Positions 27,853 through 35,708 are shown, counted from the stretch's first letter. The stretch is 64,000 nt of DNA from Paludibacteraceae bacterium (GCA_017454915.1 JAFTCC010000062.1:1-64000); one strand, 5' to 3'. Translations and numbers: made by a program. Notes: generated by a model from the sequence alone, not told the origin.

Positions 27853-27939
27853 CCGCCAAAACGAGCGATTTTGTTATCGTTTTGGCGGGATTTGATGGTG
27901 AAAATAAGCCAAAACGAGCGATTTTTTATCGTTTTGGCG
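27853..27939. repeat. Array 2: two palindromes with the same 53-bp period
   Basis: Unit A has perfect 12-bp arms CCGCCAAAACGA (27853-27864) and TCGTTTTGGCGG (27877-27888). Unit B has 10-bp arms at 27908-27917 and 27929-27938. The GCCAAAACGA arms start at 27855 and 27908, exactly 53 bp apart. The spacer contains TTTGATGGTGAA, clearly related to the array 1 spacers, although the palindrome arms differ. The T-rich centre has the same orientation as in array 1. Confidence 0.9.
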
Positions 27940-27952
27940 GAGTTAGCGGCGG

Positions 27953-29083
27953 TTAATTAGTGAGTAATACGATGTCGCTGCCCCCAAACAGGAAGCGGCC
28001 TAATTCTTGTCCCTGATGGACTTCGTTGCCGACCGCAATGCCGTCAGCCAATACTATTGACCCCACCTGTGCAACGCCCACCGGAATGATAGCGATGTAT
28101 GCGCGCATATCGGTTTCGGCATTGGTGTTGGTGTGTTGGCCTTTTAACGCAGCTGGCTTTTGTCTTTTCACGTAGTGTTCTTTAGTCTCTATCACTATTG
28201 CCATGCGTTTTTCAATCATCTGGAAACCGATATTGTCATATTGCTTGTAGCGGTATTTTTGTTGCTCCTCGTCCCAGATGATGTTGCCCCCTGCGCTGAG
28301 CATGCCGTTGATGTCCCTAATGTCAATGATTGTGCCGCTGACGGGTGAGTGGAAGCGGTGATAATTATGAACGTCAAGTGTGATGTGTGTGAAGAATCCG
28401 TTTTGAAAGAGAGTCTTGCAGTGGCTGTCGCCGAGCAGGTCGGTAACGTTCTCAATTCGTGCTGTTTTTATGTCAAGAGCATTGTCATTGACGTTTAGCC
28501 ATGGGAATGTAAGTCCGTCGGCAACCGTTGGCGGCGGTGTGTTGACCGATTGCCTGCGTGCGAAGAAGTCGTTCCAGCAATGCCAGTTGTCGGGGGATTC
28601 GTAACGGCCGGTATGAAGGTCAAAGCGGGTATCCTCGCGCGCGAGCATATAATAAGTGTTATTCCAGCTGTCCGGTCCATTGAGCCATTCGCCCCATGCG
28701 GTATTATACTCCTGCAGCCAAGCGGCAATGCGAGGCTCGTATTGGAGTGATGGATAGATATAGCCGCGGTTGGCAAGAGCGTCAAGAGGTTGGTCTATGA
28801 GGAAATAGAAATAGCCGATATTCTGGTCAATCCGTTGGAAGAAAGAGGCGTCCTCGCCAATGTCCATAGCTTGCCACGGCATGCAATGCAGAAAACGGTC
28901 CATATAGGTAAACCATTCTTCAAGCGATCGCACAGGGTTTGTGGACAAGTGCGGGTTGGCACAAGCCGCCATTTGGAGCGATTGCTCTGCCAGTTGGCGA
29001 AGTTCATTGTCTGCGTCCAGCAACAGGCGCAACTGCGATACTATGTGATTATGTTTAGTCAATATCGGTAATCCATTCGGCAT
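27953..29083 (-). CDS. PsiD-like pyruvoyl-dependent decarboxylase (phosphatidylserine decarboxylase superfamily)
   Basis: The C-terminal half matches the phosphatidylserine decarboxylase fold: LDVHNYHRFHSPVSG near residues 240-255, GVAQVGSI, and a terminal GRFLFGGSDIVLL. Ser369 in GGS is the expected self-cleavage site that becomes the pyruvoyl group. The N-terminal ~180 residues resemble the PsiD-like/PSDC domain (PF12588) of fungal L-tryptophan decarboxylases, with MDRFLHCMPW and WHCWNDFFARR segments. I therefore favour an amino-acid decarboxylase over a phospholipid enzyme, but the substrate is unproven. No membrane anchor is seen. The ATG at 29083 overlaps the upstream gene by 29 nt; an in-frame TTG at 29062 would reduce the overlap to 8 nt. 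Confidence 0.78.
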   Translation of the reverse strand: MPNGLPILTKHNHIVSQLRLLLDADNELRQLAEQSLQMAACANPHLSTNPVRSLEEWFTYMDRFLHCMPWQAMDIGEDASFFQRIDQNIGYFYFLIDQPLDALANRGYIYPSLQYEPRIAAWLQEYNTAWGEWLNGPDSWNNTYYMLAREDTRFDLHTGRYESPDNWHCWNDFFARRQSVNTPPPTVADGLTFPWLNVNDNALDIKTARIENVTDLLGDSHCKTLFQNGFFTHITLDVHNYHRFHSPVSGTIIDIRDINGMLSAGGNIIWDEEQQKYRYKQYDNIGFQMIEKRMAIVIETKEHYVKRQKPAALKGQHTNTNAETDMRAYIAIIPVGVAQVGSIVLADGIAVGNEVHQGQELGRFLFGGSDIVLLTN

Positions 29084-30197
29084 ATTTTCTTACGATTGCC
29101 GCAAAACGTTGTATAGACTCTGCTTGATAGTGCGTGGCGGAATAGTTAAACCAAAGTTCCAACTTGTTTGGATGCTCATGTATTTCCACGTCCAAAAGCG
29201 CGTATGCATATTTCTGCGGCCGTATATGCAGTTCCATTTGCTCAGTCAGCAGGCTTTGGACATATTCTTCATCAGGCACTCGCAACACATTAACCGCATA
29301 GTTCCACCGCTTGTCGTATGGTTCTGTAAGCGTGTATGGGTAATTGCTGTGCGCAATTCCGGAACGGATTTGGTTGCGGGCTTGGTTGATTGCAGTTAGG
29401 GGATTAGTGATGTCTGTTTTCCTGATACGAAACGGAATGTCGCGGTGCAGGCTTCCGAAGATGCGCTGTTCGCCAGCAGTTTCTCTTCCTTCGTAAGCCC
29501 ATGTGAGGGCCGCCTCTTCTGTTCCGCAGTATTCCGCTATTGCCAAAGCCGTACATAGTGAGAAAAAACCGTCAGCGTTGAGATAGTGCGATGAAGTGAT
29601 ACTCTGTATTTTGGCATGCAAATCAGAGTAGTCTGCTTTGTGGCATCCGGGTTTTGGAGGCAGGAGAGTGCTAAGCCACCTGCAGTCTGTTGTCGGGCGC
29701 ACAGGAATGCTTTCGTCGGCAAACTCTCTTTTGAGCCACTCTTGGCTCGTGAGGTAATGCGGCTCCTGCTTTAGGCGTTCGTATTCATCCACATACCCCC
29801 AGTAATCGTCCTTTTCCAATGGTTCACCGCGCAATGCCTTAAGGAAATCGTCTATCAGGATTTCAATGCTGCGGCCATCGCCTAAAATTCTGTTCAGACT
29901 AAGGTCTATGTGCAGGTCATTGTCCTGAACGTTAATGTCGAAATGGTGATGCTTGCCGTGCAGTATATTTGTTAGTTTTGCAGCATATTGCTTCCCGCAC
30001 CAGTTTGTCCTCATTGAAAAAACCGGGTGGTTGCTTAATGCAGTCCGCAGGGCTTGCTCAACGCGTGCCGTGTCGGCGGCATGTCCATGCCAAATGAGTT
30101 TGGCGTGGAAGCGGTACACGCAAGGCATCCACCGTGACATGTGATAGACGAGTTGCGAGAACGGCAAAAGCGGATATGTTGGCGTGGCATTATTCAT
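29055..30197 (-). CDS. Condensation-domain-like acyltransferase with altered HHxxxDG motif
   Basis: The 380-residue protein has the chloramphenicol acetyltransferase/NRPS condensation-domain layout: an N-terminal PLLPFSQLVYHMSRW, RTALSNHPVFSMR near residues 51-63, and the core motif region LSLNRILGDGRSIEIL. At the HHxxxDG position (residues 102-108) it reads NRILGDG, so both histidines, including the usual catalytic one, are replaced while DG is kept. It may use different chemistry, be inactive, or act as a binding protein. It starts with a 4-nt ATGA overlap with the DUF4105 gene and overlaps the decarboxylase gene downstream, so it is in the middle of a tightly coupled operon. Confidence 0.72.
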   Translation of the reverse strand: MNNATPTYPLLPFSQLVYHMSRWMPCVYRFHAKLIWHGHAADTARVEQALRTALSNHPVFSMRTNWCGKQYAAKLTNILHGKHHHFDINVQDNDLHIDLSLNRILGDGRSIEILIDDFLKALRGEPLEKDDYWGYVDEYERLKQEPHYLTSQEWLKREFADESIPVRPTTDCRWLSTLLPPKPGCHKADYSDLHAKIQSITSSHYLNADGFFSLCTALAIAEYCGTEEAALTWAYEGRETAGEQRIFGSLHRDIPFRIRKTDITNPLTAINQARNQIRSGIAHSNYPYTLTEPYDKRWNYAVNVLRVPDEEYVQSLLTEQMELHIRPQKYAYALLDVEIHEHPNKLELWFNYSATHYQAESIQRFAAIVRKYAEWITDID

Positions 30198-31123
30198 TTG
30201 CCGTTGTCTGTATTCTCTTCCCTTTTTTTACGTCGTCTTGCAATGCCCCATATGACACCGCCTGCAATAAATAGTAGTAGTAAGATTAGGCATAAGCGCG
30301 GAGTGAACCATGGCTTGGGGACAACAACAGGTTCGGCTTCAACCAAATCGCCGACGTATGTCAGCAACGGCTCTCCATTGAATGTGGCATTAGACCACAC
30401 CTCAAGAAGGTCGTAAGGTGATATGATTTTACGTTTAGGGGTGTGAAATTCATTTAGTTGTCTGCCAGCCACAATGCGGATTAGCAAACTTGTCCACGGG
30501 TGATTTTCGTAGTGTTCGACAAAAATGTCGGTTGTTGACTTGTTATAGAATTTTTCAGGGAAGCGTCCGTACGAAATAGTGTCGGGCCGTAGTGCTTCTT
30601 CGACATATTTGAGCAGTGTGTTTGTACATCCGAACTTCACCAAGTCCATTGTGATGTTTTGTTCGCTCATCATGTGGTTGTCGAGTTGTTCCCAGAGTCG
30701 TTGTTCCGCTGCTGGCGGCATTGTGATTCGGTATTCGTGTACAGCGCGCTGCCAGCGCTGGTAGTCTTTGATGTATATGTCCGTCTTAAATGCGAACATG
30801 CTCATTTTAAGGTTGCCGGAGAGATAGTCAAATAGTTGTCCTTTGAGTTTCTCACTTTCGTACGAGAAGCAATAGTCGAGGCCGTAGTAGGGGCATTGCA
30901 GTCGCAAGAATGCGTGGCCTGCTATCCCGAGATAGTCTTGGCTGTGTTCGGTAGGTTCGGCAATGCACAGGCTCACGAATACAAAGTCCTCCGCGGAGCG
31001 GTCGGGCTCGGCCTGCTGCTCAGGTGTGCTGCCGGCATTGGCATTGAGTTTTGCGGGTTCTGCCCATGCCAATGAGATGAACATAAGCAGTGCTAAAAAT
31101 GATATGGCACGTTGGTAACGCAT
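30194..31123 (-). CDS. DUF4105 (Lnb-like) envelope protein
   Basis: With the ATG at 31123 the protein has 309 residues: a signal peptide (MRYQRAISFLALLMFISLAWA), a DUF4105 domain with the expected histidine (His70 in AGHAFLRL) and cysteine (Cys166 in FGCTNTLLKYV), and a C-terminal transmembrane helix near residues 268-286 followed by a basic tail. DUF4105 includes Lnb, reported as a lipoprotein N-acyltransferase domain in Bacteroides; whether this paralogue acylates lipoproteins is inference. A longer frame to 31213 is rejected because the promoter at 31148-31178 lies inside it and the shorter start begins a signal peptide. It leads a promoter-driven operon with the condensation-like and decarboxylase genes. 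Confidence 0.8.
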   Translation of the reverse strand: MRYQRAISFLALLMFISLAWAEPAKLNANAGSTPEQQAEPDRSAEDFVFVSLCIAEPTEHSQDYLGIAGHAFLRLQCPYYGLDYCFSYESEKLKGQLFDYLSGNLKMSMFAFKTDIYIKDYQRWQRAVHEYRITMPPAAEQRLWEQLDNHMMSEQNITMDLVKFGCTNTLLKYVEEALRPDTISYGRFPEKFYNKSTTDIFVEHYENHPWTSLLIRIVAGRQLNEFHTPKRKIISPYDLLEVWSNATFNGEPLLTYVGDLVEAEPVVVPKPWFTPRLCLILLLLFIAGGVIWGIARRRKKREENTDNGK

Positions 31124-31147
31124 ATTATGTAATGTGATTTTGTTTTG

Positions 31148-31178
31148 CAAAGTTACGATTATGTGAGTGAAAAAGCAA
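31148..31178 (-). promoter_or_regulatory. Promoter of the DUF4105 operon
   Basis: On the minus strand TTG (31176-31178), 20 bp, TAACTTTG (31148-31155). The start point near 31142 leaves about 18 nt before the ATG at 31123. Confidence 0.75.
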
Positions 31179-31189
31179 ATGATATTTCT

Positions 31190-31231
31190 TACTGAAAAGT
31201 TGCTAAAAGTCATTTTAGCAACTTTTCAGTA
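31190..31231. repeat. Perfect 19-bp inverted repeat containing a stop codon
   Basis: The arms 31190-31208 and 31213-31231 are perfectly complementary around a 4-nt loop. The TAA stop of the GT2-acyltransferase gene (31215-31217) is inside one arm. Neither strand has a strong T-run after it, so it is not a textbook intrinsic terminator, though it may still end transcripts just before the next promoter. Confidence 0.85.
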
Positions 31232-32633
31232 GTTTCAAGTATTCGTTGTGCATTTTAATTGCAAGTTGCCGGTAGTTGGCAAGCCCTACGTCTTGTTGGC
31301 TGAGCAGTGGCATCATGTCAACGGTCATTTTTGCCTTTCCGAGCCTGAACTCGTTATGCGATAGCGCTTCGTAGAAGTTGTGTAGCAGGAATGGTTGAAC
31401 AGGCAGTTTTAGTTTTTGTGCTATGTAGAATGCTCCGGCGTGGAAACTGGCAAGTCTCCCGTCGCGGCTTCGTGACCCTTCGGGGAAAATCAGCAGGCTG
31501 TATCCGTCTTCAATCAGTGGTTTGAGTTCGTCGAGTAAGACGTCCACTCCCTCGTCGGCACTGGGGAAATCGGCAGTCCGCGCAATGATTCCGAACAAAG
31601 GGTGGTTGCAGACCCAGCGCCGTGACAGGATGACGACTTTGGGGTTGACGGACATCATAGCGAGTGTGTCGAGCAGTGAGTTGTGGTTGGCGATGTACAC
31701 TGCCGGGGTAGTGTCAGTAATTTTTGGCAGACGTTTGACACGGCTTCCGGGCGGCATCAGTGCTATGAGCAGCCTGCAGATGTTGCTGAACAGCCTGTGG
31801 TAGTTGTCACGGACAGGTATGCTGAGTCCCTTAAGCACATCATAGACAATGCTGACAATCACGAATGGCACAACGACGAGCAGAACCAAGATGCCGAAAT
31901 ATATTGACCTCCAATAGCGTCTTGGCAGTCCGTAGATGAGCGCAAGCAGGCACAATACGGTGTTGAGCAGGCTGATGCGTGTGAAGTCTTTTGCCGGCTT
32001 GAAATGGCTCACGCGCTCCTCTTGTGGCGGGTAGAAGACATCGATGGGGCATGGCATGATTTTGACGTTAGCCCACGCTGCCCACACGAGCAGTTCGAGT
32101 TCCGCCTCATAGCGCGCGGTAATGAAATTAAGTCCGTGCAGGGCTTCGAGCGGATATACGCGCATGCCACTTTGCGTGTCGGGCAGACGGAGCCCTGTCT
32201 GCACAGTAAACCAGAAGTTAGAGAACTTGTTGGCGAACAGGCTTCCGGCGTTGATGTCCTTCCCTGCCAGAGTCCGACTGCCCACGATGATGGCTTTGGG
32301 GTGCATGAGCGACAGATCGGTGAGTGCAGGTATCTGTTCGGGTAGGTGTTGCCCGTCGCTGTCAAGAGTTATTACGTGTGTGAAGCCAAGTCTTTTGGCT
32401 TTACGGAAGCCTTCACGCAGAGCATATCCTTTGCCTCTGTTGACAGGCAGCTGAACAACATGGAGCGGCATGTCAGCGTCCTGCAGCACTTGCTGTGTGC
32501 CGTCAGTGCTCCCGTCATTAACGACAATGATGCCCTCCACGAAGTGGTATGTGCGGCGCAGAACATCGGCAAGTGTGCCAGCATTGTTATACGTCGGTAT
32601 CAGAGCGCAGATATGTGATGGACATTTTGGCAT
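31215..32633 (-). CDS. Fusion of GT2 glycosyltransferase and PlsC-type acyltransferase
   Basis: Residues 1-~215 form a family 2 glycosyltransferase (IPTYNNAGTL, VVNDGSTDGT at 38-46, DSDGQH at 91-96), like dolichol-phosphate sugar transferases. A membrane segment spans about 245-268. Residues ~295-440 form a lysophospholipid-type acyltransferase with the catalytic NHNSLLD at 316-322 and FPEGSRS at 383-389. Similar fusions occur in Bacteroidetes aryl-polyene/flexirubin-type clusters, which join a lipid or polyene to a sugar or acyl anchor; the ketosynthases of such clusters are missing here. The start at 32633 lies within the hotdog gene (47-nt overlap); no later start keeps the first GT2 strand. 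Confidence 0.85.
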   Translation of the reverse strand: MPKCPSHICALIPTYNNAGTLADVLRRTYHFVEGIIVVNDGSTDGTQQVLQDADMPLHVVQLPVNRGKGYALREGFRKAKRLGFTHVITLDSDGQHLPEQIPALTDLSLMHPKAIIVGSRTLAGKDINAGSLFANKFSNFWFTVQTGLRLPDTQSGMRVYPLEALHGLNFITARYEAELELLVWAAWANVKIMPCPIDVFYPPQEERVSHFKPAKDFTRISLLNTVLCLLALIYGLPRRYWRSIYFGILVLLVVVPFVIVSIVYDVLKGLSIPVRDNYHRLFSNICRLLIALMPPGSRVKRLPKITDTTPAVYIANHNSLLDTLAMMSVNPKVVILSRRWVCNHPLFGIIARTADFPSADEGVDVLLDELKPLIEDGYSLLIFPEGSRSRDGRLASFHAGAFYIAQKLKLPVQPFLLHNFYEALSHNEFRLGKAKMTVDMMPLLSQQDVGLANYRQLAIKMHNEYLKLLKSC

Positions 32634-32931
32634 ACACGGTGTCGCTGTCTTTAATTGTTATGTCGCATAGTTGGTCGTTTTTGTGAAGCAGTTCGACACA
32701 AACGCGGCATTGTGGAGTAATAGGCCTGAGGAATTTGGAGTTCTTCAGCCCTGTTACCTTAATTGGTGTTCCGGTGTCAATTTCTATGGCTTGTGCGGCA
32801 AGGTCAATGAGGCAAGCAGCCGGTGTGATGGGGTTGCCGGGGAAGTGTGCTATAAAGATTTCGTGCGAGGCATTGAACCGCACCTCATAGCGGTGCTCCT
32901 CAAGTTGCTGTATGTCGAACAGTAGTGACAT
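32587..32931 (-). CDS. Hotdog-fold 3-hydroxyacyl-ACP dehydratase-like protein
   Basis: The 114-residue protein has the FabZ-type signature HFPGNPITPAACLIDLAAQA at residues 29-48. His29 is in the place of the FabZ catalytic histidine, and Asp43 stands where FabZ has Glu, a conservative change. Enzymes of this group dehydrate 3-hydroxyacyl-ACPs; small versions occur in aryl polyene clusters. It overlaps the GT2-acyltransferase gene by 47 nt and lies 83 bp after the S41 protease gene, with no convincing promoter of its own, so it may be read from upstream. Whether it is catalytic with Asp in place of Glu is unknown. Confidence 0.75.
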   Translation of the reverse strand: MSLLFDIQQLEEHRYEVRFNASHEIFIAHFPGNPITPAACLIDLAAQAIEIDTGTPIKVTGLKNSKFLRPITPQCRVCVELLHKNDQLCDITIKDSDTVYAKMSITYLRSDTDV

Positions 32932-33014
32932 TTTATGTCGAAAGCCAAGTTATTAGACAATACTTCGAGTTACCTCTTAACACACAAATTCTTTGTATGG
33001 CACTTATGCTGCTG

Positions 33015-34583
33015 TTATTTGTCTTGTAGCACTTCGAGGGCTTTCTTGTATGTGTCGGACTCGGAGTTGACAATGTAGAAATATCCGTTATAGTTCCAGA
33101 TGTTGCGTGCGATGAGTGCTTTGATTTGCAGCTCAATACCTTTCCTCGCTTTAGTTCTTTCCTCGTCGTCTTTAGGCTCAAGGTCTTTTTCTTTTGCAAG
33201 TTTGTCCACTTTGTCTAACGCATGCTCAGGCACGCTGAAATTCTGCGCGAATGCTTGTGGCGTTTTGAATTTGCGTGTGATGTCCGCGCGGAGACTGTCG
33301 GTGAGCTGCGCACTGACGTCGAGTATGATACCCTGTGCCGTAATACGGTTTTCGTATGGTGTGTAGCGTGTGGTGTCGGCAGGTATGAATATGTCTGGCA
33401 TGATGCCACCTCCTCCATATACCGTGCGGTGTTCTCTGAGAGTGTAGTATTTGAGTGAGTCTGCAAAGTGAATGCTGTCTGCGTTGGTCATTTCCCCGTG
33501 TTTGTAGCGCTGGTTGATGTCGTCCCGGTAGTCGACGCCTTTATATGGTTTTTGAATGCATCGTCCGGCAGGAGTATAGTATCTTGACACGGTAAGCCTG
33601 TATGCCCCTTCGGCAGGAGCGGGGAACTGCCGTTGCACAAGGCCTTTGCCGAACGTGCGCCGCCCTATGATGGTTCCGCGGTCCCAGTCCTGTATGGCTC
33701 CGCTGACGATTTCCGCCGCCGAAGCAGAGTATTCGTCGACGAGGATAACGAGCGGAACATCCTTGAGTGAACCTTTGCCGTCAGCCACGAGCACTTGCCT
33801 GCGTTGGTGAATGCCTTCGGTGTATGTGATCAGGTCGCCAAGTCGCAGAAATTCGTTGGCTATTTGATGTGCGGCGGTGAGGTATCCTCCTCCGTTGCTC
33901 CGCAGGTCAATGATGAGTTTTGTGGCTTTCTGTTTTTTCAGTGCCGTCCACGCCTCCATGAATTCCTCATACGTTTTTGCCCCGAAGCTGTTAATCTTGA
34001 TGTATCCGATTTGTGGCTGTGCCATAAAGCTTGCGTCAACGCTGAGCACTGGGATTTTGTCGCGCTTGAGAGTGAAAGTGAGTGGTTCAGCTACGCCGTT
34101 TCGGACCACGCCGACAGTAACGAGTGTGCCTCTTGGTCCTCGCAGCAGTTTCTGAATGCGTGTGTTAGTGATTTTGACACCGGCAATTGTGCTGTCGCCC
34201 ACACTGATGATTTTGTCGCCAGGTCTCATTCCAGCACGCTCTGCAGGGCATCCGCTGATAGTCTGTATGACATATAGAGTGTCATTGGTCATTTGATACT
34301 GAACGCCGATGCCTTCGAACTCGCCGTTAAGGTGCTCTTGTGACTGCTTGAGCTCTTGCTCGGAGAGGTAGGCAGAGTGGGGGTCGAGTTGTTTTAGCGT
34401 TTCCTTGACGTTGTTGACAATCAACTGTTTCATGTTGACGGTGTCAACATAGCTGTTTTCGACGTGCAGCAGGAAACGGAAGTATTCTTCGAGCAGTTGT
34501 CGCTGGTTGTACATTTCTGTTTGCCCCCACATCGTGGCAGCGGCAAACATGGCGGTGATAAGTATTGTGAGTTTTTTGAGCAT
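33015..34583 (-). CDS. S41 family C-terminal processing peptidase with PDZ domain
   Basis: This periplasmic serine protease belongs to the CtpA/Prc group, which trims or degrades proteins from their C-termini. It has a signal peptide (MLKKLTILITAMFAAATMWG), a PDZ domain at about residues 85-170, and the S41 catalytic core, with SASAAE at 286-291 holding the nucleophile and Lys313 in FGKGLVQ as general base. The 522-residue length is normal. It follows nusB on the same strand after 84 bp and precedes the hotdog gene. The substrate is not predictable. Confidence 0.92.
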   Translation of the reverse strand: MLKKLTILITAMFAAATMWGQTEMYNQRQLLEEYFRFLLHVENSYVDTVNMKQLIVNNVKETLKQLDPHSAYLSEQELKQSQEHLNGEFEGIGVQYQMTNDTLYVIQTISGCPAERAGMRPGDKIISVGDSTIAGVKITNTRIQKLLRGPRGTLVTVGVVRNGVAEPLTFTLKRDKIPVLSVDASFMAQPQIGYIKINSFGAKTYEEFMEAWTALKKQKATKLIIDLRSNGGGYLTAAHQIANEFLRLGDLITYTEGIHQRRQVLVADGKGSLKDVPLVILVDEYSASAAEIVSGAIQDWDRGTIIGRRTFGKGLVQRQFPAPAEGAYRLTVSRYYTPAGRCIQKPYKGVDYRDDINQRYKHGEMTNADSIHFADSLKYYTLREHRTVYGGGGIMPDIFIPADTTRYTPYENRITAQGIILDVSAQLTDSLRADITRKFKTPQAFAQNFSVPEHALDKVDKLAKEKDLEPKDDEERTKARKGIELQIKALIARNIWNYNGYFYIVNSESDTYKKALEVLQDK

Positions 34584-34667
34584 TGTAATGAGTAGTTATT
34601 TGGCAAAAGGGCAAGATATTTTACAATATACAATTTTACAATTACGCTTAGCAATTTGCGAATATGT

Positions 34668-35645
34668 TTATTCTTCCAGCCTTGGTATCACGGCTTTCAT
34701 GACTTTGCGCTCGTTGACGAGTTTTTTGCTGATGTTGTCGAGCAGGCCGTTGATGAATTTATGGCTGTCGTCGGAGCCGTATTCGCGCGCAAGGTTGATG
34801 TATTCGTTGATTGTAACTTGAATTGGAATTGTCGGTATAGACATGATTTCGGCAATAGCGATGATAAGCACGATTCGGTCGGTCATTACGATTCTGTCGA
34901 GACTCCAGTTTTTCAGTTGCTCCTCAATCATGTCGTTGTATTGGTGGTAGTTGACACAAGCGTCAATGATGATTTTTTCACCGATTTTGGTGTCTCTCTC
35001 GTCGTTGAATATAGGCTGTAGTTTTGCCTCGCTTCCGTCTTCCTGCTTGATTTTTTTTATTGTTTTGAGCGCGAAGTCAAGCGCTTGGTCAAAGTCAGAC
35101 GCTCCGTATAGGCTGCGCTCCTCCATGATTTCGAAGAGTTGTGTGGAATTGACGAGCACGTTTCTGAAGATTTTTTTCCAGATTTCTTTGTCCTCATCGT
35201 ATCCGCATTCTTGTGCGCTCATATATTCGGAGTAAAAAGGCTGCAGCATGATGTCGTCAAGCAGAATTTTGACAGTTTCGGGCTGTTCGTCCCACGTGAG
35301 GTGTGCAGTTCTGGCGTAGGAGTTGAGTTCGTCGTTGTCTGCTATTTGCGCTGCAAACCTATTGTTGACGAATCTCATGTTTGGATTCTTTTCCTCTTCC
35401 GTTGGCAGGTATTTGTTTCGTGCCGTTTCGATTCTGTCTTCAGCCTCTTGCGTCAATGCTTTTATGAGCATGAGCATGAGTGCGTATGTGTCATACGTTT
35501 CGGCATAGGACTTTAGAAGTTTTTTTGCTGCGTTTCTGCCTTCGGTAAGTAGCAGTTTTTGGTCAGTGGTTTCGAGGCTGTTGTTGCTGACCTCTGCATA
35601 GAGCACCAGCATTGCTTTGGTGCGTATAAGTGTGCGGTTAATCAT
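34668..35645 (-). CDS. nusB: Transcription antitermination factor NusB (long Bacteroidetes form)
   Basis: NusB binds boxA RNA with NusE (S10) to prevent premature termination of rRNA transcription. The C-terminal ~130 residues are the NusB fold, with RIVLIIAIAEIMSIPTIPIQ and INEYINLAREYGSDDSHKFINGLLDNI. The first ~190 residues extend the N-terminal RTKAMLVLYAEV helix with a Bacteroidetes-type insertion, making 325 residues against about 140 in E. coli. No consensus promoter was found immediately upstream. It is followed by the S41 protease gene. Confidence 0.92.
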   Translation of the reverse strand: MINRTLIRTKAMLVLYAEVSNNSLETTDQKLLLTEGRNAAKKLLKSYAETYDTYALMLMLIKALTQEAEDRIETARNKYLPTEEEKNPNMRFVNNRFAAQIADNDELNSYARTAHLTWDEQPETVKILLDDIMLQPFYSEYMSAQECGYDEDKEIWKKIFRNVLVNSTQLFEIMEERSLYGASDFDQALDFALKTIKKIKQEDGSEAKLQPIFNDERDTKIGEKIIIDACVNYHQYNDMIEEQLKNWSLDRIVMTDRIVLIIAIAEIMSIPTIPIQVTINEYINLAREYGSDDSHKFINGLLDNISKKLVNERKVMKAVIPRLEE

Positions 35646-35708
35646 ATTGATAAAAATAGTCGAAAGTCGAACGTCTAAAGTTGCCAGGCAAGTGATTTGA
35701 TGATTTGG

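Noticed and set aside
27274-27939. CRISPR array (regular 34-bp palindromic repeats with 19-bp spacers)
   Set aside because: Spacers are short and related to one another, there are only four and two units, no leader or cas gene is present, and the arrays sit at fixed distances from promoters.
24077-32931. Calling the locus a standard aryl polyene cluster
   Set aside because: Ketosynthases, ketoreductase, ammonia-lyase and the MMPL exporter of such clusters are absent from the window, and the PsiD-like gene is not part of them.
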